Numbered from the stretch's first letter, positions 7,376 to 15,052 are shown. The stretch is 64,000 bases of DNA from Bhargavaea cecembensis DSE10 (GCF_000348905.1 NZ_AOFT01000007.1:1-64000); one strand, 5' to 3'. Notes: a model not told the origin generated them from the letters alone. Program-made: numbers and translations.

Positions 7376-7735
7376 ATGAGCACGTTTTCCGGTTCCGACG
7401 GGCCTGAAAAATCCTGTCAAGCAGAGGGTTGCAATTGCAAGTGTGACTGCGGCGGCGGGTGCAACTGCACCGGCGGATGCAAATGCAAGTGTAAGTGCGG
7501 CGGCGGGTGCAACTGCACTGGCGGATGCAAATGCAAGTGCAAATGCAGCGGCGGGTGCAACTGCACTGGCGGATGCAAATGCAAGTGTAAATGCGGCGAC
7601 GGATGCAACTGCACTGGCGGATGCAAATGCAAGTGTAAATGCGGCGGCGGGTGCAACTGCACTGGCAGATGCAAGTGCAATTGCGGCGGCGGGTGCAAGT
7701 GCAAAGGCGGATGCAATTGTAACGGGCTATTATGA
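7376..7735 (+). CDS. Cysteine-rich tandem-repeat protein (38 Cys in 119 residues)
   Basis: After a 12-residue leader, the rest is built of Cys, Gly and Lys. The 16-residue unit GGGCNCTGGCKCKCKC repeats four times from residue 26, then decays. Of 119 residues 38 are Cys, mostly as C-x-C; there are no hydrophobic residues to form a core, no His and no signal peptide. The gene is real by its AGAGAGGAGG site six bases before the ATG and by four units keeping frame with synonymous changes. The composition suggests a metallothionein-like metal binder or a cross-linked spore-surface protein; I recognise no named family. TACAAT at 7331-7336 is a possible -10, with no good -35. Confidence 0.72.
   Translation: MSTFSGSDGPEKSCQAEGCNCKCDCGGGCNCTGGCKCKCKCGGGCNCTGGCKCKCKCSGGCNCTGGCKCKCKCGDGCNCTGGCKCKCKCGGGCNCTGRCKCNCGGGCKCKGGCNCNGLL
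7451..7684 (+). repeat. 48-bp coding tandem repeat, 4 full units plus a partial
   Basis: Units start at 7451, 7499, 7547 and 7595, and a shortened fifth runs 7643-7684. Each encodes a 16-residue Cys/Gly/Lys unit. Units differ by a few bases, mostly silent (AAATGCAAGTGT versus AAATGCAAGTGC), with changes to SGG, GDG and TGR in later units. This repeat can expand or contract by slippage without breaking frame. Confidence 0.95.
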
Positions 7736-7782
7736 ATCCTGAAGAATGTACAATCTGCGCCATGACCTTAGACTCCGTTTAG
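7732..7782 (+). CDS. Possible translationally coupled micro-ORF, 16 residues
   Basis: The stop of the Cys-rich gene overlaps a new start as ATGA (7732-7735). The small frame reads MNPEECTICAMTLDSV and ends at TAG 7780. It has one C-x2-C pair. A four-base overlap is a usual coupling arrangement, and the Cys pair fits the neighbour, but 16 codons is short enough to be chance. No function is claimed. Confidence 0.25.
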   Translation: MNPEECTICAMTLDSV

Positions 7783-7875
7783 ACAGCCCCAATTCTGGAC
7801 TGGTACTCATGCAGCAGATCGGTTGCTATGCAGATTCGCCGTTGGAAGATGACACGACTGTCAACGGGAAAAATA

Positions 7876-7919
7876 GAGCCGCATCGATGAGGAGTTCTCT
7901 CGATGCAGCTCTTTTTTTG
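7876..7919 (+). terminator. Rho-independent terminator
   Basis: GAGC(C)GCATCGA (7876-7887) pairs with TCGATGC-AGCTC (7900-7911) and is followed by seven T. It is placed to end the Cys-rich transcript. Confidence 0.85.
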
Positions 7920-7943
7920 GAGGCAAACCGTCACCGATCAAGC

Positions 7944-7975
7944 AAAAAGGAGCCATCCTGAAGGCGGACGGCTCC
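7944..7975 (-). terminator. Rho-independent terminator
   Basis: On the minus strand GGAGCCGTCC (7975-7966) pairs with GGATGGCTCC (7958-7949) and is followed by TTTTT. It ends the Sco operon, about 80 bases past its last stop. Confidence 0.75.
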
Positions 7976-8057
7976 ATTTCAGTCATCGTATGTTCTTAAC
8001 CGTTATTCTTGTCCGCCCGGTGCTCCAATCTCCACTTGTCTCTGAAACGTCTGCCGG

Positions 8058-8651
8058 CTATTTGATCAGCATTTCGATATGTTCGGCAATCTGCTCCACA
8101 TTGACCGCTGCCTGCCCCGTGTTCATGTCGTGAACGGCACGGATCTGATTTTCATCATCCAAAACATACATGGTCGTTCCATGAACAATCTGTCCCTCCT
8201 GGTCTTTCTGGAAAACCATTTTAAACTGGTTTGTGACCTTTTCTGTCTGCTCAACGGTCCCCCTGAGAAATACCCAGTTTCCGGCAGTGATGTCAAATTG
8301 GTTCTTGTATTGCTCAATCCTTTCCACCGTATCCACTTCGGGGTCCAATGTAATCATGATGACTTCGTAGTCTTTCTCTTGAACGCCCTTGCCCTCCAAT
8401 GTTTCTTGAAGCCTTAGCAGGTCAAACACGGTCATTGGGCAAACATCCGGACACTGGGTGTAATAAAACGCCACGAGTTTCGGTTTTCCCGAGGAAAAGG
8501 TATCCGTTTCACCCGTAATCGACGGCATTTGCGGATCACCGATAGAAGCCAGCTTGGGGAGATCTACAGTCCGGGGCCAAAAAAAGTAGACCGCTGCAAA
8601 TCCGATAAGGACAATCAATACAATGACCGAAATTCTTTTCAACTGGCTCAC
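8058..8651 (-). CDS. SCO1/SenC-family copper chaperone, membrane-anchored
   Basis: A 197-residue thioredoxin-fold protein that helps deliver copper to the CuA centre of cytochrome c oxidase or acts as a thiol redox factor. It has an N-terminal anchor helix (ISVIVLIVLIGFAAVYFFW), the metal pair in YYTQCPDVCPMTVF and the third ligand His in IVHGTTMYVLDD, so all copper ligands are present. The start is uncertain: GTG 8651, six bases after AAAGG, or TTG 8642 after GAGGGTGA. Both remain just after the stop of the upstream membrane gene (8654), so it is the last gene of a three-gene unit. No oxidase gene is in the window. Confidence 0.9.
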   Translation of the reverse strand: MSQLKRISVIVLIVLIGFAAVYFFWPRTVDLPKLASIGDPQMPSITGETDTFSSGKPKLVAFYYTQCPDVCPMTVFDLLRLQETLEGKGVQEKDYEVIMITLDPEVDTVERIEQYKNQFDITAGNWVFLRGTVEQTEKVTNQFKMVFQKDQEGQIVHGTTMYVLDDENQIRAVHDMNTGQAAVNVEQIAEHIEMLIK

Positions 8652-8653
8652 CC

Positions 8654-9115
8654 TCAACCTTTCATTGAATAGATCACGAGGCAGACAACAACTGTGAGCA
8701 GCAAAGTGGCGAATCCGCACAATTGGTACATATTCATCAGAATCTGGGTATGATCAGAGATCGGGATGCTGCAGATCTGCGGGTTCTTCAGCACTTCCCC
8801 GATCATGACACCCATCGAGACGCCGACCAGCCCATTGTACAGACCGGTCAGAACCGAATGGTATTTGACGAGCGCTCCGAAAAGAGCCCCGACTGCTGCT
8901 CCAAGCAGAAGGTTCACAAGAAAAACCAGGGAGAGGCCGGGTGACACCAACACAGTCACGTGCATGCCCAGCACGAGTGTGACACCCAATGTCACCGTGC
9001 CTGCGATGGTGGCGGCATTCCGGCCGTCAAACAGCTTCTTCCTTCTGTGCAACCGAAAATAACAAAAACAAACCATCGCAACATTCCAGATCAGAAGTCC
9101 AACAATGCCGAGCAT
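8654..9115 (-). CDS. Small multi-pass membrane protein, paralogue of next gene
   Basis: A 153-residue protein with about four or five hydrophobic segments. I do not recognise a named family. It shares with the gene immediately upstream a basic loop after the first helix (YFRLHRRKK here, YFYVRRHRK there) and the stretch VLTGLYNGLVGVSMGVMIGEV, against VLTGLINGMMMGLMAPMLGAI, so the two are duplicates. A glycine/alanine-rich helix pair (NLLLGAAVGALFGALV) suggests tight helix packing. The gap to its partner is 10 bases and to the Sco gene about two. The context suggests a role with Sco in copper or oxidase assembly; this is inference only. Confidence 0.75.
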   Translation of the reverse strand: MLGIVGLLIWNVAMVCFCYFRLHRRKKLFDGRNAATIAGTVTLGVTLVLGMHVTVLVSPGLSLVFLVNLLLGAAVGALFGALVKYHSVLTGLYNGLVGVSMGVMIGEVLKNPQICSIPISDHTQILMNMYQLCGFATLLLTVVVCLVIYSMKG

Positions 9116-9125
9116 TTTCTCACCC

Positions 9126-9545
9126 TCATGATCGTTTGACCGCAGTGAACAGAACAGAGATGATCAGGGCAATGAAGACTTCCAGAATGACCGTGAAGAA
9201 ATAGGGTTCTGTCACAATAGCTCCGAGCATCGGTGCCATCAAGCCCATCATCATGCCGTTGATCAGCCCGGTCAGCACCGTCTGATAGTCGAACAGCGCA
9301 CCAAAAAACGTACCGGCAACCATCCCGGCCAAAGCGGCCGCCATTGTAATGGCCGTAAAGTGGAAGGGATACTGAAAGATCAGGAAAATCCCCGCTGACA
9401 AAGCGACCAGCCCGCCCATAGCCATCGCAATATTCATGCCCAGATGAACGGCAACCACTTTCCGGTGACGGCGCACATAGAAGTACAGCCATGCAAACAG
9501 CACCAGATTGATGTACAGAATCAGGACATACAAAAGATCATGCAT
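9126..9545 (-). CDS. Small multi-pass membrane protein, paralogue of previous gene
   Basis: A 139-residue protein with four or five predicted membrane helices and the internal motif VLTGLINGMMMGLMAPMLGA shared with its downstream neighbour. The start is ATG 9545, seven bases after GGGAGGTGG; longer frames upstream run through a terminator and are not credible. It is the first gene of a three-gene set ending with the Sco protein. There are no charged residues inside the helices that would suggest an ion path. Family and function are unknown to me. Confidence 0.75.
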   Translation of the reverse strand: MHDLLYVLILYINLVLFAWLYFYVRRHRKVVAVHLGMNIAMAMGGLVALSAGIFLIFQYPFHFTAITMAAALAGMVAGTFFGALFDYQTVLTGLINGMMMGLMAPMLGAIVTEPYFFTVILEVFIALIISVLFTAVKRS

Positions 9546-9636
9546 CCAACCACCTCCCGACAGGATATGCGGCCTTGACGGTTTACGGGCCGGCCTATGT
9601 CCGGCTCCCGGCGGGAACCACTGAATCGCTTCAATT

Positions 9637-9680
9637 AAAAAAGACCTCCCCTGATCCTTGTAAGAATCAGGGGAGGTCTT
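9637..9680 (-). terminator. Rho-independent terminator
   Basis: A perfect 15-bp stem, AAGACCTCCCCTGAT (9641-9655) with ATCAGGGGAGGTCTT (9666-9680), followed on the minus strand by TTTTAATT. It ends the DMT transporter transcript. Confidence 0.88.
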
Positions 9681-9738
9681 GTATCTAAATTTCAGTACTC
9701 TAGTTTGTTCTGGGGGTAAATGGCCGCCATTGGCGTGT

Positions 9739-10656
9739 TTATGCCAATGTCTCCTCTTCGAGTCCGGCATCTTTCGGCTGACCTCTGGTGACCAGCACAG
9801 CTGAGTACAGGACCAGAACAATCCCCAACACTTGCCACCCTTGAAGACTTTCCTGCAAGAGAACGATTCCGATCACCACCGCTACGATGGGCTCCACCGT
9901 TGCCAATATAGAAGCTTTGCTGGCTTCCAGATGTTTTAGACCATAAGTGTACAAAGCAAAAGCCGCAATGGTTGAAACCAGGGACAGCAATAGCGACGAG
10001 ATCCAAACATCTGCATATTGGAATTGGCTGATTTGTTTGGTCACATCACTGGTCAGCAGCATGAAGATACTGGCATACAAAAACGTGTACAACGTAACCG
10101 TTAATGAAGAATACCGATCGATGACTGCTTTACTGAAAATGCTATAGAGCGCGTAACAGAAGCCGGATAAAATCCCCATTAACAGAATTCCCCATGTCAC
10201 ATTTACATTTCCGAACGGCAGCAGTCCCACCACAAAAGCACATCCGCCCATGGCGAGTCCCAACGCCCATCCTTTGCGAAGCGTAAGAGGTTCCTTGAAA
10301 AAAATCCTCGACAATATCGTCACAAACACCGGTCCCGTATAAAGGAGCGTCACGGCAAGAGAAAGGCTCGACCTGGAAAACACCTCAAAATAAAAGAAGT
10401 TAAATAAGGAAATGCTCAAGATCCCGGCACCTGCGAAAAAAACATGATCCTTTAGCCGGGTTTTGAGTTGGGACCGATTAAGCACCGCCATGCCAATTAA
10501 CAGAAAGACGGCCGTAAAGATACTTCTGACCGCAACTACATCCCATGCAGTAAATCCCCGATCATACAAGGGGGCAATAAATAGCCCGATTAATCCCCAA
10601 CAGGCTGCGCCCAGCATGGTGATCATGTAAACTTTGAGACCCCGCGCCTTTTCCAT
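9739..10656 (-). CDS. EamA/DMT-family transporter
   Basis: A 305-residue drug/metabolite transporter with ten membrane helices in two EamA repeats; the first begins at MLGAACWGLIGLFIAPLY and the second at GILLMGILSGFCYALYSIFSKA. The conserved end of the second repeat, LEASKASILATVEPIVAVVIG, is present. Such proteins export amino acids or metabolites; the substrate cannot be told. I start at ATG 10656, five bases after AGGTGA. The region is somewhat A+T-richer than its neighbours. It lies 46 bases after the SGNH hydrolase gene on the same strand and ends at a strong terminator. Confidence 0.9.
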   Translation of the reverse strand: MEKARGLKVYMITMLGAACWGLIGLFIAPLYDRGFTAWDVVAVRSIFTAVFLLIGMAVLNRSQLKTRLKDHVFFAGAGILSISLFNFFYFEVFSRSSLSLAVTLLYTGPVFVTILSRIFFKEPLTLRKGWALGLAMGGCAFVVGLLPFGNVNVTWGILLMGILSGFCYALYSIFSKAVIDRYSSLTVTLYTFLYASIFMLLTSDVTKQISQFQYADVWISSLLLSLVSTIAAFALYTYGLKHLEASKASILATVEPIVAVVIGIVLLQESLQGWQVLGIVLVLYSAVLVTRGQPKDAGLEEETLA

Positions 10657-10702
10657 GGTCGTCACCTACTATCTGTTTCTTTGGTAAACCGTTTAACCGT
10701 CT

Positions 10703-11377
10703 TTATAAATACCGATCAATCACCGCCGCAAATTCCTCTGCAACCACCTCTGCCCCCCTGCTGTTCAAATGAATGCCGTCCAGGGTGAGATGCAGCCCCC
10801 GTTTCTCGGATAACTTGTCGATCCGCTTCGGGTCCTTATAGAAGAGGGCCTCTTTCATGACCGTCAGCACCCCGGTGCTGATGTAGCCGGAGCTGTCCGA
10901 TTCATCCAGCTTATTCTTAAATGCGGATCGGATATCAAGAAAATCGACATTCGGGTAGCTGCGGGTGATGGACAGAATGATGGCTGCCAGCTCTTTTAAC
11001 TCTTGGTTCGGCGCATTCTGCATGTCCTCACCGACCAAACCGGGAGAAACCGCCACTACGTGCTTGGAAGAGGAGATCACCGACTCCAGGACCGCGGTGT
11101 ACAGCTCCCGGAATTCCTCCTGGTCTGCCGCGATGGGCTGGGCCTGGACTTTCAGCAGTTTTGTATAGACATCATTGACCCCGATCCAAAGAAAGCTGAG
11201 GTCATAGTCCGTATCCAGTTTGGTTTTGTTCAGGCGTGTGTGCAGGCTTTTCACCGACTCCCCCGGTTTTCCCAGATTGACCAATGTAAGCCCGGGATAG
11301 CGCTCTTTCAGCTTGCGGATAAACGGGACACCCGGACGCCCCTCGGTCAGACTGTCCCCGATCAGTGCGATTTTCAA
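10703..11377 (-). CDS. SGNH/GDSL-family hydrolase
   Basis: A 224-residue cytoplasmic esterase-like protein. Block I GDSLTEG near the N-terminus carries the nucleophilic Ser, block III appears as WIGVNDVYTK with its Asn, and block V DGIHLN carries the catalytic Asp and His, so the active site is complete. There is no signal peptide. I prefer TTG 11377, giving MKIALIGDSL, six bases after GGGGGAG; a TTG seven codons earlier sits only two bases from AGGAGG. The substrate is unknown (lysophospholipid or acetyl ester are common in the family). It is followed by the DMT transporter. Confidence 0.85.
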   Translation of the reverse strand: MKIALIGDSLTEGRPGVPFIRKLKERYPGLTLVNLGKPGESVKSLHTRLNKTKLDTDYDLSFLWIGVNDVYTKLLKVQAQPIAADQEEFRELYTAVLESVISSSKHVVAVSPGLVGEDMQNAPNQELKELAAIILSITRSYPNVDFLDIRSAFKNKLDESDSSGYISTGVLTVMKEALFYKDPKRIDKLSEKRGLHLTLDGIHLNSRGAEVVAEEFAAVIDRYL

Positions 11378-11478
11378 TTCAAGCTCCCCCTTCGGCAATT
11401 CCTCCTGGCTGCTGAACTGACTGATCCCCTATGTATTACTTTATGCATGCAGCGCCTTGACACTATTTTGGCACAGTC

Positions 11479-11913
11479 TTACTTCTGATTGAACAAGTAA
11501 AGCGACACGAACAGCAGCAGAATCGCCACCAGCTTTTTCGCATCAACCGGAAAGCGTTCCCCTCCGAACAGCCCGAAGTGGTCGATCACTGCGCCCATGA
11601 TCATCTGCCCGGCTATGATTCCGGCAAGCGTCGCCGCCACGCCGATTTTCGGGACGGAGAAGACGAGAATGATCACATAAATCGCACCCATCAGCCCCCC
11701 GATCAGCTGCCATTTCGGAACCGACGCCATGGCCATCAGGTTGCCGTTGCCGAAAAAGAGAACAGCAAAAAACAGCGCGAGTGTGCCGATCAGGAATGAA
11801 ATAAACGACGCTTCAATCACTCCGACGTTTCTGCCCAGGTTTCCATTCACCTGGCTCTGGATGGCGACGGCGATGCCGCCGATTAATGCGAGTAACGGAA
11901 AAAGCAGCTTCAT
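11479..11913 (-). CDS. YdcZ-type (DUF606) membrane protein
   Basis: A 144-residue protein of five membrane helices, the single-domain form of the DMT superfamily once called DUF606. It opens with LLFPLLALIGGIAVAIQSQVNG, the family hallmark, followed by a typical GQMIMGAVIDHFGLFG segment. These proteins are thought to act as dimers in small-molecule export. The length is usual. The gene lies right after the 3' end of the group II intron, so its promoter region may have been altered by the insertion. Confidence 0.85.
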   Translation of the reverse strand: MKLLFPLLALIGGIAVAIQSQVNGNLGRNVGVIEASFISFLIGTLALFFAVLFFGNGNLMAMASVPKWQLIGGLMGAIYVIILVFSVPKIGVAATLAGIIAGQMIMGAVIDHFGLFGGERFPVDAKKLVAILLLFVSLYLFNQK

Positions 11914-12068
11914 TCAACATACTCCCTTTGCAGACAAGTCATCTTTGAGTCTTTTGAATATTGTATCAGATAGGGCTGTTCAATCCCGAACTCTTGGTAA
12001 TCGAGTAGGAGGGAGTGATACCTCCCGTCCTCTCACACCACCGTACGTACGGTTCCGTATACGGCGGT

Positions 12069-13454
12069 TCAATAACTTAAGTATCGACGCTCGTAAAGTT
12101 GGTTCAGGTCTTTCAGACCCCACTTTATGAGCGTTTTTGTCTTGATTGCTTTGTGGAGTGTTTCACTTTTGGACACACGCCAATATCCCTTCCGGGAATT
12201 TGATACTTTCCAGGCCTCTTCATGCCAGATGCCCAGTCTGCGCAATTGGCGGTACTTTGTTCCAATCTTCTTCCATCGTTTCCATATCATCTGTCGCAAC
12301 CGATGGTTAAGCCACTGGGCTATTGATTGGATATACTTTTTCATCAATCCGATGCCGTAATAATTGATCCAGCCAACCGTCACTTGGTTGATTTCTTTTG
12401 CTATCTCATCGAAACGGCCCGAACGGTTCCGTTTTGTAATGCCCTTTAATTTGGCTTGGAAGCGTTTCTTGGCCGAGTGATGGGGTCTACATCCAATACC
12501 TTTAGCCGTAGGATGCAGACAGAAGCCAAGGAATTTCAACTTGGTCGGGGAACCGACTTGGCTCTTCTTTTGATTCACAGTTAGCTTCAGGTCGTCCTCA
12601 AGGAATCCGGTGATACTTTCCAGCACCCGTTCTCCAGCCCTTCTGCTTTTAACGTAGATACAGAAGTCGTCCGCAAACCGGACGAACTTATGTCCCCGCC
12701 TCTCCAGTTCCTTGTCCAATTGATTCAGGTAGACATTACTGAGAAGGGGTGACAGTACGCCTCCTTGCGGAGCACCCTTTTCTGTCGGACTGATAAGTCC
12801 GCCTTCCATGATGCCGCTCCTAAGGAACTTCCATATCAGTTTCAGAACGGTTCTATCGCTGATGAACTCTCTTAGGTACTCCATCAATTTCTGATGATGG
12901 ATGGTGTCGAAGTAACTTTTCAGGTCACAATCTACGACCACCCTGTACCCTTGCTCGTAGTAGGCGATTGATTTCTTGATTGCCTGGTGCTGGTTCCTTT
13001 GAGGACGGAATCCAAAGCTCATATCCGAAAAGTGCGGGTCGATGAGCTTTCCAATCACTTGATAGATGGCTTGCTGGACCATACGGTCCCGGACACATGG
13101 AATGCCTAATTTCCGCTTTGACCCATCCTGCTTTGGAATTTCCACCCGTTTGACGGGCATCGGTTCGTATGATCCGTCCTTTAGTTTCCGGATTAGGGCG
13201 TCACGGTATTTGGCGACATGACCGAAGAGTTCGTCCACAGTCATTCCATCGATACCGGGTGCTCCTTTATTGGCCTTCACTCTCTTACAGGCATTGAAGA
13301 GATTGTTGATGTCAACCACTCGGTCAATCAAACGGATACCACCCCGCTGCTCAATTTCCGTAAAGACAGAGCTGCACGCTCCCGCATACCCTTCGGTTTC
13401 CAACCTATCTCTTTGCGGCCAGCCATCTGGCGATGTATTCTGTGGTCTCTGCAC
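12069..13454 (-). CDS. ltrA: Group II intron reverse transcriptase/maturase
   Basis: An intron-encoded protein of 461 residues. The reverse transcriptase blocks are intact, including GIPCVRDRMVQQAI, SFGFRPQRNQHQAI, PQGGVLSPLLSNVYLNQLD and the catalytic RFADDFCIY, where the usual YADD is FADD. The maturase domain continues to VTVGWINYYGIG and a basic C-terminus. No HNH endonuclease follows, so the element would use nicks or replication forks for priming. I place the start at GTG 13454 because GGAGGTAAGG precedes it; ATG 13469 lacks a ribosome site. It helps the intron fold and splice. Confidence 0.93.
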   Translation of the reverse strand: MQRPQNTSPDGWPQRDRLETEGYAGACSSVFTEIEQRGGIRLIDRVVDINNLFNACKRVKANKGAPGIDGMTVDELFGHVAKYRDALIRKLKDGSYEPMPVKRVEIPKQDGSKRKLGIPCVRDRMVQQAIYQVIGKLIDPHFSDMSFGFRPQRNQHQAIKKSIAYYEQGYRVVVDCDLKSYFDTIHHQKLMEYLREFISDRTVLKLIWKFLRSGIMEGGLISPTEKGAPQGGVLSPLLSNVYLNQLDKELERRGHKFVRFADDFCIYVKSRRAGERVLESITGFLEDDLKLTVNQKKSQVGSPTKLKFLGFCLHPTAKGIGCRPHHSAKKRFQAKLKGITKRNRSGRFDEIAKEINQVTVGWINYYGIGLMKKYIQSIAQWLNHRLRQMIWKRWKKIGTKYRQLRRLGIWHEEAWKVSNSRKGYWRVSKSETLHKAIKTKTLIKWGLKDLNQLYERRYLSY

Positions 13455-13469
13455 TGTCCTTACCTCCAT

Positions 13470-13883
13470 TTCGTTTTGGGGTTGTTATTGTTCGGCCCTT
13501 CGTCCTGTCGGACTACTATGGCCTCTGCTGACTTCTTACAGTTCAACCCGCCATCACTGACGGGTTTGTTCCTGTGGGATATTCCATCCCTCTTGTCGGG
13601 AACCCCTGTAAGACCTCCCCGGGTAAGAGCTATAACCTTCCTCCCATGTAACCGCCGCATTTACTGTATGGAACTCGGGCAGTATAGGACTTCGATTTGT
13701 TAAGCAAACTCGTCCATTCCAATTCAGCCTTCTATGCGGTTTCTGTTCGTCGGTTCGGGATTTTGCCTCCGGCTTCCTTCAGATTCCACCTCACGGTGGA
13801 CACCCTTGCCATCAGCTAACAGTTCCTACTGCCAAGCCTGTAGTGGACTTTCACCACCAAGTTATAGCCCATGCCGGGCGCAC
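13470..13883 (-). ncRNA. Group II intron RNA domains I-III (5' part)
   Basis: About 410 bases of non-coding intron between the 5' splice end and the maturase. The segment GGTGGTGAAAGTCC and the following pairs resemble domain I of bacterial group II introns. I did not fold it; the EBS/IBS pairs were not identified. Confidence 0.65.
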
Positions 13884-13885
13884 TT

Positions 13886-13917
13886 AAAAAACCCTTTCCG
13901 ACTGAAACCGGAAAGGG
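13886..13917 (-). terminator. Rho-independent terminator, intron target
   Basis: CCCTTTCCG (13917-13909 on the minus strand) pairs with CGGAAAGGG (13900-13892) around an 8-base loop, followed by TTTTTT. It ends the NmrA-like gene. The intron begins two bases past the T-run. Confidence 0.88.
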
Positions 13918-13936
13918 CCGTATGCATGAACCTCTA

Positions 13937-14557
13937 TTAGTAGGCGATTCCCACACGCTTTTTTGTGTATTCTCTGCTTTTGATCAGGCCATAAGCGAAT
14001 TCTGCGGTATCCGGCACGGAAATCTTGCTGCCGCCTTCCGGCAGGAAATCGGTTTCTGTCCGGTAGTTGCCCAATCGTTCGCCGTCCGGCAAGTACGTCG
14101 GACAGACGATGGTCCAGTCGAGAGTGGATTCCTTTAACAAATGGTAGACTTTTTCATGTTCTTCGGCCGCACGGGTCGTTTTGCGCTTGGATTCACTTGA
14201 ACGATAGCGCAGGACATCCGGGGTGACCCGGCTCTGCAGGATTCCGGCAGTCCCGATGGTAATAATGCGGCTGATCCCTTCCGTTTGCATGGCTTTGATG
14301 ATCAGCGGCATGCTTTCCGAGAGCGTCGTGCCTCCGTCCGTATTGAGGGCACTGATCACCACGTCCATTCCTTGCATGGCGCTCGCAATCGCTTCCTGGT
14401 CTAATACATCACCCTGGGTGACCGTCAGACGTTCATCGTTGATCTGGACCTTCCCCGGCGTGCGGGCAAGGACGGTCACCTGATGTCCGTCGCGAAGCGC
14501 ATGCCCGACGATGTGGCTTCCGACCCGTCCGGTGCCTCCTAATATCAAGATCTTCAA
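13937..14557 (-). CDS. NmrA-like/atypical SDR NAD(P)-binding protein
   Basis: A 206-residue Rossmann protein, short like Bacillus YwnB. The nucleotide loop is MKILILGGTGRVGSHIV at the very N-terminus, followed by GDVLDQEAIASAMQGMDVVISAL. The usual Tyr-x3-Lys catalytic pair is not evident, as in the NmrA-type subset that acts as a redox sensor or reductase. The start follows a GGAGG-type site. It is 39 bases downstream of the DUF1772-like gene in the same direction and ends at the terminator next to the intron. Confidence 0.85.
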   Translation of the reverse strand: MKILILGGTGRVGSHIVGHALRDGHQVTVLARTPGKVQINDERLTVTQGDVLDQEAIASAMQGMDVVISALNTDGGTTLSESMPLIIKAMQTEGISRIITIGTAGILQSRVTPDVLRYRSSESKRKTTRAAEEHEKVYHLLKESTLDWTIVCPTYLPDGERLGNYRTETDFLPEGGSKISVPDTAEFAYGLIKSREYTKKRVGIAY

Positions 14558-14596
14558 GAATGAGCCTCCTCTCTCCTTAGTTAAATAATGGATGTA

Positions 14597-15052
14597 CTAT
14601 AAAATCGACACTGAGAAGCAAAGCAACACGAAACCAATAAGGAGTAACCAGGAACGAATTGATTGAAAGAACATCCACCGTTTTCTTGTCTCCTTCCAAT
14701 CAGCGGGCGGATTGTCTGCATCCCATTGTTGGATTGCCTTGTTAATCGGGACATTGTAAATAATAGTTAGTATCGTTGCTATAATGAACATACCAGCAGA
14801 AGCAAAACGGCTAGTGAGCTCGATCTCTCCAAGTTCTTTAGTAAATAATGCGAAAGACAAAGTTAGAATCACACTTGCAGGCATAAGGATGGGCATAATA
14901 AGTCCATATGTTTTCAGTGAACCTTGTTCAAAACGTATATGTTGCTTTTGAGGTAATTGACGAATAATCGGATGTACTAAAGCATATGAAGTAAACTCTG
15001 CACAAGCAGTAAAGCCGGCAATGATCAATGTAATAAACCCTAAGAAATCCAA
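14597..15052 (-). CDS. DUF1772-like (anthrone oxygenase-like) membrane protein
   Basis: A 151-residue protein with four membrane helices. The stretch YNVPINKAIQQWD followed by the basic segment WKETRKRWMFFQSIRSW is the family hallmark. Related proteins include fungal anthrone oxygenases, but the bacterial role is unknown. The gene is plainly A+T-richer than everything around it, with many AAT, TTA and ATA codons, suggesting recent transfer. It precedes the NmrA-like gene on the same strand, and the pair may move together. Confidence 0.75.
   Translation of the reverse strand: MDFLGFITLIIAGFTACAEFTSYALVHPIIRQLPQKQHIRFEQGSLKTYGLIMPILMPASVILTLSFALFTKELGEIELTSRFASAGMFIIATILTIIYNVPINKAIQQWDADNPPADWKETRKRWMFFQSIRSWLLLIGFVLLCFSVSIL

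Larger units (their letters stand above)
7783..8057. other. Intergenic region between converging genes
   Basis: No gene is supported here. The stretch holds one terminator for each strand (7876-7919 for the Cys-rich gene, 7944-7975 for the Sco gene). Open frames crossing it lack ribosome sites and look random. Confidence 0.7.
11997..13883 (-). mobile_element. Group II intron, probably bacterial class C
   Basis: The minus strand begins GTGCGCCCGGC at 13883, a standard group II 5' end, and reaches a domain V hairpin near 12057-12025 (arms ACCGCCGTA and TACGGTGGT) and a domain VI stem (AGGACGGGAGG with CTCCCTCCT and a bulged A before CTC) near 12005. The exact 3' end is one of several bases around 11997-12002. 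It encodes an intact maturase in domain IV. It sits two bases after the T-run of a rho-independent terminator, the preferred site of class C introns, and the maturase lacks an endonuclease domain, again as in class C. It looks complete and potentially active. Confidence 0.85.

Noticed and set aside
7417-7716. A His/Pro/Leu-rich frame on the minus strand opposite the Cys-rich gene
   Set aside because: It is the complement of Cys/Gly/Lys codons. There is no ribosome site on that strand.
9546-9821. A 92-residue upstream extension of the first small membrane protein
   Set aside because: It would cross a perfect 15-bp terminator stem; the ATG at 9545 has a good ribosome site and gives a protein like its paralogue.
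13470-13883. Small plus-strand frames opposite the 5' part of the intron
   Set aside because: They overlap conserved intron RNA domains and show no ribosome sites or protein similarity.
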